Of a stretch of 64,000 bases of DNA, positions 38,092 to 51,125 are shown piece by piece. Position 1 is the first letter of the stretch, and each line of letters starts with the position of its first letter. The notes below the pieces were generated by a model that saw only the letters and a list, made by a program, of their open reading frames with translations, had not been told where the DNA came from and made no database searches. Position numbers and translations under genes: made by a program. The DNA comes from Hyalella azteca (Eukaryota; Arthropoda; Malacostraca; Amphipoda; Hyalellidae): assembly GCF_000764305.2 (NCBI RefSeq), contig NW_025937992.1, forward strand, positions 344,358-408,357. The letters run 5' to 3'.

Positions 38092-38555
38092 TTCACACAG
38101 GAAAGACCTTTCACAGTGAGGAACGAACGAAAACGTGTAGTGAATTCCAAAGGGCGTTTTTTGTACTAATAATACTTATTTTATTCATGACTTACGCTTT
38201 ATTCTCGTTGAATGGAAGTGTGAACTCTCATTATGTACATTAATACGGAGATCTCTAAGTTTAGGCGTTAAAAAAATGGAATAGTCAGGTAAACTGCATG
38301 GACGAGCGCAAAAAGCTCCTATTACGAGTACTTGGATAAATGCAGATATAAAATTATCGTACACTTATCGGTCAGTTGAGGCGACACCTTCAGAAAGACG
38401 AGTCAGGGTTGAATATGTGTGGTCCGTAATGACGTTTTCAGAATAATTTTAAGCATTGTGATGACTTTTTGAATTTGGTTTATAGAAAATACAGTGAAAA
38501 ACTTTAGGGCTACGTTACAGCCTTGATGGATTTGTGAATAAGGCTTCATAGATTT
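38092..38555. other. Unique spacer between microsatellite and 18-bp array
   Basis: No gene or RNA recognised. Confidence 0.5.
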
Positions 38556-38562
38556 TACTATC

Positions 38563-38795
38563 AGCTTAGAGTTTACTCGCAGCTTAGAGTTTACTCGCTG
38601 CTTAGAGTTTACTGGCAGCTTTTAGTTATTCCCAGCTTAGAGTTTACTCACAGCTTTTAGTTATTCGCAGCTCAGAGTTTACTCACAGCTTAGAGTTCAC
38701 TCGCTGCTTAGATGTTTACTTTAGTCGCTTAGAGTTTACTCAGAGCTTAGATGTTTACTACCAGCCTATAGTTTACTCACAGCCTATAGTTTAAA
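38563..38795. repeat. 18-bp minisatellite, about 13 degenerate units
   Basis: The core CTTAGAGTTTACTCGCAG recurs with variants such as CTTTTAGTTATTCGCAG and CCTATAGTTTACTCACAG. The right half is more diverged. Confidence 0.88.
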
Positions 38796-39651
38796 AAAAG
38801 TTTGACAAACTTTGAAAATTTGAAATGCCTTTAAATTTCTTGCGTGTTTAGAATACGAAGTGCTTTGTGCTAGACAGCGTTAACTTCGGACATTAGATGA
38901 TTTTTTGAGCGACTTGTAATTATGGATCTGAAATACCATTCATTGTTTAGTGTTTACGTGAATATTAATTTGTTACGTTTTACTAAGCAAATTATAAGTG
39001 ATGTATACAAAGTAATTGTGAGGGGTCCATCCATATTACTGTAATAGACTTTTTCTTCAATACCGTCACTTTGCTCAGTGCTGGGTATCCTGAATAAAAT
39101 TGTCGACCCTATTCTCCCACACTGAGCAGGTGAGCTTATAAGCGTAGGGCAATATTTGTGTATTTGTGTAGCTTAGGATAAAACTATGGATGTTGGAATT
39201 TATGCTTGATGAATTTGAACTAACAGAAGACAAATCAATATAATTGCAGCGATATTAATTTAGGCTTGTATCTTGAGCAGGTCAGATCATTAGGACTGAA
39301 CCTTATCCCACGAGTTCACTTATCCATTCATTTTAACTTACATATTTATATTCATTTTGTATCATTATCAATTATATTCCCTGGTATCCTGTCTACTTTA
39401 AGCCTGTAACGTTAACTGTAGTTTATAAATGCAACCTGCCGGCTTGAATTTGATTTGCTTATCCCCTAAATATAATTTCGAATCGACGTTCCCTGACAGT
39501 AATATCATGCAAAAATTAGACACAATAATCCGGAGTAAAGGAGTAATTTCAAAAATATTGTGAAAAAATTAAAATTACATCTGTTTAAATAAATTGTGGA
39601 TAAATAGGAGTCGATGTAAATGGAGCAATAGTCAATGCGGAAGAGCTGGTA

Positions 39652-39684
39652 TTTGGGCATTCATATTAATGATGAATGCCCAAA
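39652..39684. repeat. Perfect 13-bp hairpin with 7-base loop
   Basis: TTTGGGCATTCAT at 39652-39664 is the exact reverse complement of ATGAATGCCCAAA at 39672-39684. No U or T run follows that would make it a terminator-like signal, and terminators of that kind are not expected in a nuclear genome. Confidence 0.8.
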
Positions 39685-42600
39685 GAAGTTCATATTATAG
39701 TTTTCATATTAATGATGAAGTTCAAAAAATCGCATGGAATACTAAAAATACAATTACAAAAAAATTGCAGGATAAATTTATATATTGAGTCATTATCAAA
39801 TTTTCCGAAATATTTCGATTTAATTTTCATTTAATTCTTTACTCATTTCCCATTTATTTCATCGCACGAGTAGGGCCGACCAATTAAATGTTGGGTGATG
39901 AAATTTCAATATATAAATTATTAGAAAACACTAACTAAAAGCACTTTTAAACCTTGTAAAATTTGTGGATCATTAGGAAAAGATTTGAGGTACATAAGTT
40001 TATTTTTAATGTGGGGCTAAAAAAAGTTCACCAAGTCATAAGTTAAGTATTTAGCATGTGCCATTAAACGTAATTGATATCAGCGAAAAATTGAATTATT
40101 AATTGTTATAGTTACAGCCTTTTTCAAGTGTAGTTCCGTACAAACATGAGAAGACATGAAAAGTGGAATTCGCTAAATTCCGGCCATAGTAAGATTTCTT
40201 TTTGGAAGCAACGAAGCTGTTTACGATTTTTAACGAGCGCTGTCTTATGTGTAAATTAAAAGAATAAAAAATTATGGTTGTCACTATGATAATTTTGCGC
40301 TGTATTTATCTGCGTGCTATTTAGAAAGGAAACAAGTTCAAACTGAGACTTACTAACCAAAGTTAGTTAGTAGAGTGACATCAGAATTATTAATTAATTC
40401 TTCAATCGATTCGGCTATTTTAATAAAATTCCAGCACCTCCTGTCCATCATGAATCCTAGCATGACGAATTCGTACAAAATAATCCAGTTAAGTCCCAAA
40501 TAGTATTTAATTATTTCCATGTATTTACTGCAAAAACCCGCTATTGAAAAAAATGAATTATCAACGCCAGGCTTAATCCCTTTATACAAGTTTTCAGCAC
40601 GACGAGAATTGAACCCCTGCGGCAATATTTACGAGTTCTCACTGAATTAATTCACCCTAGTAACCTGACGCATTGCACACTTTATAACATTCACCCTCCC
40701 GCTAAAGCCGTTCCGGTGCTGCGTTTTTATATGCAATTTTGCCAGAGGGGCAACGTGTCTTCCGTATGCATTGATTTTAAATAACAGATACACAGACCTC
40801 GTGTATTGAGCTCTTGGTATTTTTCTGCACTAGTCTACCTTCAACAAATGGACCATAATGGGTGATGAATTAGGTGATGAAAATTAGGCAGAATTAGGCG
40901 ATGAAAAATGGAAATACTGTAATTATGATATAAATTTAATAGCTGCAGGTCACTTTTTCGTTGAAGAACGGTTCCGACACGAACGGTTCTCACAGAAACT
41001 GTTCTTACAAAAAGCGTCCAGAGACATTTCATAGTAGCAAGTACAAGATAATGAGACTATAAACTTGACCATTTTACCCATTATACTCTTTATCAACTGA
41101 GCGTAACTTTCGTTATCATATCGTCAGTTTCAAATGCATTGGCGTCTGCTTATGTACATCCGAAATAAAAAAGGACCTTGACATTTAAAGGGAGTTCTTA
41201 TGACCGGAAATTTAGGTTTCAATTTCTGGGGTGACTTTTACCTTAATAATAAAGCAGTGCAAGTGAATGAGTTGACATTAAATTGAAGGAAGTGACGTCT
41301 GACTACGTATGTCATTATTGGCTGTTGAGATGCTGTTTTTAAGACGCAGATATGGTTTATGATGGAATTCGATTTCACCCTTATTAGGTTTTATTTGACT
41401 TTCCAATTGACTTTTATTATTTATTCAGTTTTAATAAAAGCATTCAGTTCAGTAAGTATTAACATTCGATTTATGGTCATGCATTTCATAAGTCAATAAT
41501 TAATTGAATTTAAAACCTTTAATTTTAAGACATTTAATGTTAGTCTAATTCTCTTCTTCAAATGACAAGCTTTTCACCCTCCCTTCAAAAGGATATAAAA
41601 ACTTTCCCTTCTTCCAGCTTTGAAATTGCCTCGTCTTCTAAGTTTATCTTTAGGTCAAAAGCCAGCCAAATTTTGAGGTAAGTTTTACCATACGTCACGC
41701 CATCCTACACCGGCTTTTGTCTGTAGGATCTGTGTCCGGGGAGCTCGAGTCGGGATTCGGTCTCAGGCAAAAATCAGTTCAAGGGTAAAAATGCAATCAG
41801 TCTTTTCCCGAGTTTACTGAATCCTCGAGGGCCCTTGATGAAGCCCCGTACAATAAACCAAACCACCACCAGAGTAGCACTTTTATGGAATAACGGCGCT
41901 ATTCTGTCCCGAAACTTGCACCTTAAAGAATCTTGCTGGAGAATTAATCCGAGATGGGAACAAAAGTCGTGAATGGGACAAGATCGTAGCGAAGTTTTTG
42001 CAGTGAAACCGGGCCAATTCAGATTCATGTCATTCTATGGCATCAGATTAGGGTGCCACGTTCACGACGAAAATGACTGCGTATAAGTACGAAGCTTTTT
42101 CAGCAATAAAAGAATGTAAACGAAAGATAAAGGATATGATACATAAATGAAGGAGTTACGCCTCGTAATAATGAGATTTGAGTTTGTTCATACGGATATA
42201 AGTTCGAGAATCCAAGTTGCTTCTCGAGCTCTGCTACGCGAAGCTCACGCGTCTAAAATTCCCAGAGCTCGATTTGTTTAACGCTGTGTACACGGGAAAG
42301 ATAAAATTAGCTTCGTTCTTCCGGGCCTCTGAAATCCACGCCATGATCGTTGAAAATTTCCTTGCTAGATTAAGTCTTCGTGGACTTCACAATAAGCCTT
42401 AAGGACTTTTGTCTATAAGTCTTCAACAGCACGAGCTCATCTAAGAGTCGATGCTCAGACAAATGACAGTTCCGTAAAATGAGCGGCGCTGATGCTGGTG
42501 AGATGAGGAGGAGGAAGGACTTCTGCACCGGCTTAGCAAACTGAGTTCGTGTTCACGTAAGTTCTTACGGAACTTTGCCGTATAATCTTCTGACTCAGTA

Positions 42601-42700
42601 ATACTTACGAAAACCTCGTTCACAGAACGCATTTAATCTTTGTTTGTTGATTCAAAATTACAGCTATAACTATTATTTTTAGGTGAACGCGCGACACATT

Positions 42701-42776
42701 GTATGAAGAAATTAGTGATTGCTTTATGTATGAAGCAATTAGTGATTGCTTTATGTATGAAGCAATTTGTGAATTT
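42701..42776. repeat. 27-bp tandem repeat, 2.8 copies
   Basis: Units beginning GTATGAAG start at 42701, 42728 and 42755, a constant period of 27. The units are nearly identical. Confidence 0.9.
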
Positions 42777-43775
42777 AAAAGAAAACCATTCATAACAAGT
42801 GAGAAACTTTGGGCAGCAAATCTAGAATTTTAATCTACTCTTTGAATTCGGTCTGTGAATCATTACTTAATTTGTGGAAATTATCTGCAAAAATCTGATA
42901 TGCTCAATACCCACTATAGTCGAGCCGATAGATAGCGCCAGTAAAATATTTTTGGAAATCCACCCTCACGTCTACCATGAGGCGAATATCGTCCAGAAAT
43001 TCTGCGCTATCTATGACTCGATGTGGACACAGAGTTCGGTGTCGGCTTTAGGTAGACTAACGAAGTAACATGCCAGCCTTTGTGGCACTTAGCTGCTCGC
43101 TTCTCTGCTCTCTAGGCCACGTACCTTGAGTGAACATCGAGTGAACTTTTAAATGCATCTCGTCGTCGTCCTCATTACGAGTTATGGGCAAGCGGTAAAA
43201 GTTTAGACAAAGAACTTCTCTCTGTATAACCAAGTGATCCGTCTATCAAACAAAGGAGAATGCCGCGCTCTCAGCCTAAATTGAAGCAAAGAAACTATAA
43301 TTATTATGGTACCAGTCATATCCCTGTACAAGGTTCTCAAAAACATTGATTAAGTAATAATGAAAATCATTCCTGCAGTTCGTTATCAGTGATGAATATT
43401 GTACACCATGATGAAACTTTGAACGAAATTTCTTCGTGGTAGATGACGTTTTATTTGCTCCGAAATCACATCCCTTAGTTATTTAGATGACCATCCTTCA
43501 GCGATTCATCCCTCAGTTTGGCCAAATAATGATGCAAAATAGTAAATATTTTGCACAGAATTTGAACATCTGCATTAAGCGCGGAAATTTTAATTCAGCT
43601 TTGATATTGAATTTTTTTTAGAGTCAATCCATAGAAGATTCTATAATTTGATAAAAAATTGAAAAAGGCAATAGTGCAAAAAAGAGTGAGTTTCATTCTA
43701 TGATAGATTTTATAATCTAATGCGAAGTCAAATGAGAAAATGAGGTGAAAAATATACAAAAAAATATAATTCAAT

Positions 43776-43920
43776 ACTCACTGCAGTGAGTGACAGAGAG
43801 CGCATTTTCTCGTCGACGAAAACTTGAGGTCACGGACAGACGGACGGACAAACAGACAGACAGACAGACGGACATGGCGAGCACAATAGTGCATTTTTCC
43901 ATAAATGAGAAAATGCGCTA
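43776..43920 (+). mobile_element. Small foldback element, copy 1
   Basis: The copy starts with a perfect 16-bp palindrome ACTCACTGCAGTGAGT (43776-43791). AGCGCATTTTCTC follows at 43799-43811, and its exact reverse complement closes the element at 43907-43919. Between them is a run of GACGGACAGACA-type units. A second copy lies inverted at 57803-57942 with the same order of parts. The structure suggests a non-autonomous foldback or miniature element. No protein or RNA-polymerase III box was recognised. Confidence 0.8.
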
Positions 43921-44159
43921 AAAAGAGTAACATTATAATCAAAGGATAAAAGTTAAATTTATTTCGAAACATATAAAAACTCAATTTTGTATTTCAAATC
44001 AAAGCTGATAAAATAATTTCGTAGAATTTAATCTTTTCATGTCAGTAGAACCAGTAACAATTATGCCTGACAGTTGTTCTGTCAGTCGCCAATTACCTTC
44101 ATGCCAGTCACCGTCGGGCGCTCTGGATGCTCCGGACAGTTACATGTGGCATCATCTCG

Positions 44160-44545
44160 TAGCCCAAAGACTCATTCAACCCTCTGTCTACTGACGTAAA
44201 CCCTCTTTATAAGCACTTAGATACGAATAATATTGACGAAGGTTTATGAATCCGTAGAAAATGGGTTAATTCTCTGTGGAAATCTTTAGTTGAGCCCCAT
44301 AAACTCATTCAAACCTCTGTCTACTGACGTAAACCCTCTCTAACAGTACTTTAGATACGAATAGCATTGATGAAGGTTTATGAATCCGTAGAAAATGGGT
44401 TAATTCTTAGTGGTAATCTTTAGTTTAGCCTATAAACTCATTCAAATCTCTGTCTACAGACGTAAACCCTCTTTACCAGTACTCCAGATACGGATAGCAT
44501 CGTCAAAGATTTATGAATAAATTGAAAAAGGGTTGATTCTATGTT
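44160..44545. repeat. 133-bp tandem repeat, about 2.9 copies
   Basis: CTCATTCAA starts at 44171, 44304 and 44437, so the period is exactly 133. Each unit carries GTCTACTGACGTAAACCCTC and GGTTTATGAATCCGTAG or close variants. The first two copies are most alike and the third is more diverged. No coding potential is apparent. It could be a small satellite seed or part of a dispersed family. Confidence 0.92.
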
Positions 44546-47500
44546 GAGGGACATTAACTCTCGTTACGAGGCATGTACGTACAATCGAAGATTTTTTATT
44601 ATTGTAGTAAAATGGTTGATACATTTTGATCTGTCAGTTACCGGTCGTTACCAGGCTCTTAAATAACAATAACATTAAAGTCGGTTAAAGTATCAGTACA
44701 TCTGACAAGAGGCGGTATCAGATGTAGAACCGCTCAGTATTCGTACACCTTAATTCAAGTATCAAATGCAGAACACATTCTATTGTCCCAATATTCAACG
44801 TGTATACCAGCTGCCTCACTGCCTGCCGTGTCCATCGTTGGTAAAACTTTAAATCGCACCTTCACTGTCTTCGAATATCATTATCGGTATCATATTTTAT
44901 TTATTGACTTTATGATATTTCTAGCTTGATCGTAACTTTTTTTGTATATCACTTGCCAAATTTGAACACGTTTTGTGGAATTTAACAAGTATTTGAACCC
45001 ATATCGTGAATTTGAGGTTAGAGATGATTTATTGCAGCGTATTTTAATATTGAATCAACTTAATCTTTCATTTTCTCTGAAGTGAATTGCACGAAAGCAA
45101 CCGTTCTCGATCATATTTTTAATACAACGGAAACGTATTGGATCATCTTTAAATTAATAACTCCATTCATTTTGTCCACTTAGACGATGAAGTGGCGCCA
45201 AGTCTATTCTAACATATATCCAAACTCTTTCATTTGTGATATTAAAGAAATATTACGGATGTCCCCGTTATTTATAAGATATTATGGGAATAATTTTTGA
45301 ATGGAGTCTGGTTTTTCTTCACGGTAGCTTCGCTACATCAACGCTATTGGACGAGCGCAGCACAATGAATGGCCGCGATAAAATGAAGCCTTCTTCCTGT
45401 TCGATATATTGAGACTGGCATCGAAATTTAGTTCAAACTCAAAACCGACTTTTTTTATATAGTTGATATGTATACATTTAACAACTTCGATTAAAAATGC
45501 AATCGAAGGGTGCTTTAAAAATGAATTGAAATTTATTCTAGATTGTCAAATGATTATTAAAAATATTTCAATGTTTTGGACCAGTTTCTACTTCTGACGT
45601 AATACTCGACTCAGAAAAGAGGTGCTATATAATAGACCAGCAGAAAATTGACCATTAATTGTCAACGTCAACTTTTGATTTATAGTTGTCAGGCATCAGA
45701 CCATTCGTACGAGTCTCATAATTATTTGAATTATTCTCTCGAATGCATGGAGCATAACAATATTTCTGGAGATTCAAGATCTAACATAAGATCGCTACAG
45801 TCGGAGCCAATTTAAAAGGTTTTGAGTTCAGATACGGAGCTGGATGACGTAAAAGAGCCTGTAGCCTCTGAAAATGAGGTTGACCTGAAAAATATCCTTT
45901 ATAAAATAGTAGGAAATAAATTTACTTTTTTAAAAAATCTATGGAAAAAAAGAAACATTTGTTAAAATTGTATGCATTGGCGATAACATCAATTTTGAAT
46001 CAATGCAATATAAAAATAATAACTAGATTAATTTAATTTTTATTAAGGTAAATTTAGCAAGGCTCGTCTAATAATTCCAGAGTCAATAAAATGCGTGGGA
46101 GTTCTGAGTGAACCAAGATCCTTTTATTCGAAATAACATCATCAAATATGCTTAGCTATTTTAAAATTTATTTTAAATTTATTTTAAATTGCTTTAATAA
46201 GCTAATATTTAATTTCAATATGCTTCGCAGAATAACTGTGGAAGCTGGAAGGCCATAATTTTGGCTTATATCTCAGACCGAGTTTGAAGTACTATTACAT
46301 TCACATTCGGAGCTAAGACGGCACTGGTTTTGTAGTCCTCAAAAAAAAGCTCGCTTCTTGCAATTCGTATTTTATAAGAAAATTTGATGAAAAGAGAAAA
46401 AATCACGAGTAAAGGCTACAGTTTCCCTAATTTATTTGGATATGCGATATATCTTAATTTTCAGTTGCTACAAATTGATGGAAAATTCATAAAAGATTTT
46501 AATTCTGTGCTATCACAAAAAACGACATTGCTACGAAAACAATAGCTTTATATCATTGTTATAATTAATGATGACTAGTAATTCTATAGGGCTTTGTTCA
46601 GGCAATATGCTAATGAGCCCAGGAGTCGTGAACCATTTAGCTATCTGTTACTATATTTATTTATTTAGAGAGCCTTTTCATTTTCATCAGAGAGCCTACT
46701 CAAATGTCCTAATTTTCACTTTGGAGAGTAGGGTAAAATTACAAACTTCTCTGCATTATTTGATGCAATATTGTGCCACATGAAATCATCAAAAAAATTT
46801 CTTATGCTAGAACTGTAAAAAAATATTGTGGAAAATATCTCACTTACTACAGTGTAGGTCTTTTTAAATACATAATTGGATAAATACATGAAGGTAGTAA
46901 TTTATTTCCGGATTGATAGAGATAAATGAAAATTTTGAAGAAGTCGAATCATTTGACATGAACCTTCTTTTAAAATTTCGCAAACGGAGAAGGTTTAAAT
47001 CTACACTGTATTCGATAACTGTTAGCATGTCAGTGCGTTCGGATCCCGGCTTGGAAATATTGATTAGGTTGGCGAACGCATTTATCTAACCAATCGTATT
47101 GAGATCAAGATAATCACTTCACAAAGATTTCGAATGTTTAATTTTTTACTTCATTGCTTCTATAAATAATAAGTGCTTAAAAGGGAATTAGAATTACGGC
47201 AGTGCCTACAAAACTAATATTTAATATTCCACCCAATTTTTTAGGAAAATTCTCAGAGAAAAACACAGGATGTAAGCCTCTTGAGCGACGCCGGCTCACG
47301 TTGCTACACCATGGTTATCCTGCTAAGCCTGATTGGTCTGCCATGGCGGGTTATCATGATGGATTAAGCATCCATGTGTCTTATTCCCTCACATGTAGCG
47401 TGTTATCCATCCGAAATACGAAAATCTAATCTGTTAGTCATTCATATAATTCGGTAGGTTTTCACTACTAAAATTTCATAGTTACTCGATTTTTAAAAAC

Positions 47501-50500
47501 AGTTAGCCGATAAGAGGCTTAATTATCTTATGCTCGCACATTTTGATCTCACATCAATTTCTGATATTAAAATCACGCACTGTAATGAAGAAGTTTGCAA
47601 GCTCTTAAAATAAACAGTGACTCACATGCGTTCCATGACCAGTTTGCATGCGTTCGTATAGGTCATTAAATTTACAGTTGAGTCCATGTCACAAGTAAGG
47701 TTATGCTATTATAACTGCATATAAATATTTTTTGGTTGCAGAGCAAATATTTTAAGACTGTAGTTTGCGTTCGCAATAAAATAATTCAGTGAAGCATCCG
47801 GAAATATGAGTGGCACATTCCTCATCACTTCTAGTGCAAGATATTCGCTGAAAACAGTTGAAAATACTTGTAAATTTATAAGGAATTTACACGAATATAA
47901 TCGCTGATAAACTTTATTTGAGAATCCACAGGATAAATCTTCTAAGATTTTCGAAGGCAAGAGAATAAGAAGTGAAGAAGCAGTGAAGCAACTGCAACCA
48001 GAGGAAAAAACCGTCTGATTAACTGACAAACGTAGTTCACGTATGCTTTTAATGACCATATTCTGTATTCCAATTTATAGGTACATGATTTGACAGTGAA
48101 ATTAATTCCCAGCATTAACCTTGCGAAACTAAATACGGCAGCAGCAAACAAACAGTCGAGGCGTTCCTTACGACACAGTTCACGCAGAATGGGTGACGTG
48201 TGATGCGAGTTGTTATACTGTAACGTAATAAAGACTTCTTGAATTACAGTAAAATATAAAGGGCTGTTTAATTGAGCAATATGTCAAATATAGTCGATTA
48301 GTTAAGTGCGATCAATTAGGGATTTACCAACCTTCTAAATTGTTGCCGATGGCTCCATTTAGAAGTGGCATTAGATGCCATTCAGAAGTTTGATTTAGAT
48401 AAAATGTGCAAAAGGTTAGTATAGGTTGGCCCAACTCAGCTAATTTGGTAAATAAGTTAATTATTAATAAGGTTAAGGTTAAGGTTTTAGGCCGGCAATA
48501 AGGCCAAGGTAATTAAAGCGTCATTGACGACTTCGCAATGTTGGGTCCAAACAAAGGAGTGAATTTGCATGCATTAACAGGACTAGGGGCCCATTCCATG
48601 CATTAAATCTAGTAAATATAGAGAGGAAATGCACACATTATGCTGTACATTATACAGCAATCGAGAGTGCACCATTTGTCACCTCCTTCCAAGCTCTTTG
48701 CTGTTAATTCCTTTATATCCTAGACGTTAAGAACTATTGAAGCTTAATCTTCATGGTCTTCCTTAAATTAAAACGGAACAGAATTTCTTATAAAATACGA
48801 TATCAGACTGTACTAAATACACGAATAATAATGGTCGAGTTAACTCAACGACGATAACTGAACAATAACAATAACTAAAAGGGACGATTAATCCGCAAAA
48901 TGAAATTAGCATGAAGTTGTTTTCTTGAGGGAATATTTTAATAAAAAGTAACACTTATAAACTACATGGTTAATAATGCATCAAAATAATTGTTGATCAC
49001 AAATACGAATTTAACTGACTTGAACTACATCAAAGTCAAGTTGATAAGATCGCTTGACTTGAACTCTCTTAAAGAGATTACTTTTTTTTTCCCCTAGAAT
49101 TGCTACATTGAATGTTTTTCCTCTTTCTACTTATTTTCTATAAGCGTTCAGAGACGAATATATACGGAAACTTTATCAATTATTAAGAGTTGCATGAAAT
49201 AATAATATTGTCCTGCTACACGTCAAGGATAAATTAGCAGTACTATTAAATGCCTGGTTTTGTTCCTGGCTCGCTGCTACTCAAGTTAAAAGGAAGGTAG
49301 TCGCTCAGGCTGAGGGCATTATTGAAATAAAAAGGCATTGCTCATGAAAATCGTTGCTGCTGAAGGTTATTAATGAATTTCATCATTTTGGCCAGCGTAG
49401 TCGAGAAGATATTATTATGGAGGTTTATTTTCCATGAAAAACTTACCGAAAAGTTCTACATGCTGTATGTTTTCATTAACATTCACAATTTTGATACTCA
49501 CAAGAAAAAAGACTGGTATCTGCCTACTCTTCATCTGTGTTTATTCGTATTCTGTTTTATACCTTGCCTTCATACCTTGTATTGTGCTCAAAAATATTTT
49601 ATCCAAATACATCATTATTTCTCACTCCATCATTCTGTTAATGGGTTAATTATTGTAGACTTTCATTTCTTCATCATGATTTCACTGATTCAAATTAAAA
49701 GCCGTACGCGTCATACCCGTTTAATTCTCAAATGACTCAATAATTATTACTCTCGCACATTAAATTTTCTGTTATAGGTCCATCATTGAAGGTATGGCTA
49801 CGCACAGATTACAAAGCACGGTCAAGTTTTTCATTCCCTAAGATTAATCCAATATACATGGAAGGGACTGCTGACATATTTATTAAGAAATAACCGTTTA
49901 AGTTATGAAACTTTACAAATAGACGGCAGTGAGTGGAAGAGTTTGAGAAATATTTACTGATTTGCGCAAATTTTTGGCTCACTAAACAATTGATAGATTT
50001 ACTCTAAGGAGCATGGCGTATGAATGAGAGTGGTTTGAAGGCAAGATCGATGAAACTCCAGGGATAAGTGCGAAGCTGCGCACGAAGGCGAGCCATGTGC
50101 CGCTGAAAAATATCCTGAGCACGTTATTTATGTCTTCATGTCTTAAAATTTTTCATTTTTGAGCATTAAAATTTTTATAACCTGTTTAAGGAAGTGTTTT
50201 TAATCCAATTTTCGATCGCAAGTGTTTTTATTATACGTATCGTGATAGATTGGATAAAATTAAGTTAGTTCAAAAACCAAAGGTTTCATTCCATTGAAAG
50301 AAGGCTTCTGCAGTTTAAGGATTATCGGGTCCCTTACATCGTATAATTTTTTCATAAGCTGCAGTCGGTATTGAACTATGAAACATTGATGTATTTTGAC
50401 ATACATCATAAGCAACTAAAGTTCATGCATTCGTATATGTAAATATAAAGTAAATCAAAGCTTTCATTTGTGAAAAATAATTCAACCGATATATTTGAAC

Positions 50501-50640
50501 CGTATTTTACCACGTTTTTCTTAGCTCGCTTTCGTGTCTGTGATGATCAAATCTTGCAATCGATATTTCACCAACTTTCCCATTAGCTAGCGCTCTGAAA
50601 CTTTTAGGGAAGCTCAGCTCCCGATAACAATACAATAATC
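44546..50640. other. AT-rich unique DNA, no gene recognised
   Basis: The longest frame, 49373-49735 (120 codons, ATG start), gives a mostly hydrophobic product with clusters of Phe, Ile and His and no motif. The T-rich composition of the region explains it. A 116-codon minus frame at 48059-47709 is likewise unrecognised. GGTTAA units repeat three times near 48476-48487. Confidence 0.5.
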
Positions 50641-50645
50641 AATAA

Positions 50646-51125
50646 TTACCGGGGCAATAGGCTACGTCGTTCCCGGGGTAATAGGCTACGTCGTTACCGG
50701 GGTAATAGGCTACGTTGTTCACGGGGTAATTGGCTACGTCGTTCCCGTGGTAATAGGCTACGTCGTTACCGGGGCAATAGGCTACGTCGTTCCCGGGGTA
50801 ATAGGCTACGTCGTTCCAGTGGTAATAGGCTACGTCGTTCCCGGGGTAATAGGCTACGTCATTACCGGGGTAATAGGCTACGTCGTTACCGGGGTAATAG
50901 GCTACGTCGTTCCCGTGGTAATAGGCTACGTCGTTACCGGGGTAATAGGCTACTTCGATACTGGGGTAATAGGCTACGTCGTTCACGGGGTAATTGGCTA
51001 CGTCGTTCCCGGGGTAATAGGCTACGTCGTTACCGGGGTAATAGGCTACGTCGTTCCCGGGGTAATAGGCTACGTCGTTCCCGTGGTAATAGGCTACTTC
51101 GTTCCCGTGGTAATAGGCTATGTCG
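50646..51125. repeat. 24-bp minisatellite, 20 units
   Basis: The unit is of the form ACCGGGGTAATAGGCTACGTCGTT. Twenty units follow without any length change. Variants are shared between distant units. The pair with GGGGCAATAGG then CCCGGGG occurs at units 1-2 and 6-7, and the CACGGGGTAATTGG variant occurs at units 4 and 15. This suggests that blocks of several units were duplicated. As 24 is a multiple of three, both strands keep frames of 164-199 codons with an 8-residue periodic product. No signal peptide or flanking coding sequence supports a protein. Confidence 0.95.

Larger units (their letters stand above)
38796..43770. other. AT-rich unique DNA, no gene recognised
   Basis: Frames of up to 90 codons (minus 40625-40353) were read without recognising a domain. 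A sequence reading GGTTCAATTC on the minus strand near 40607 resembles a tRNA B box, but no pairing arms surround it. Confidence 0.5.

Noticed and set aside
40595..40630. tRNA-like B box (GGTTCAATTC on the minus strand)
   Set aside because: The bases around it do not form a T-arm stem, and no anticodon or acceptor arm could be found at the right distance.
49373..49735. 120-codon hydrophobic ATG frame
   Set aside because: Its Phe, Ile and Leu content follows from T-rich DNA. There are no distinct membrane helices with charged boundaries and no motif.
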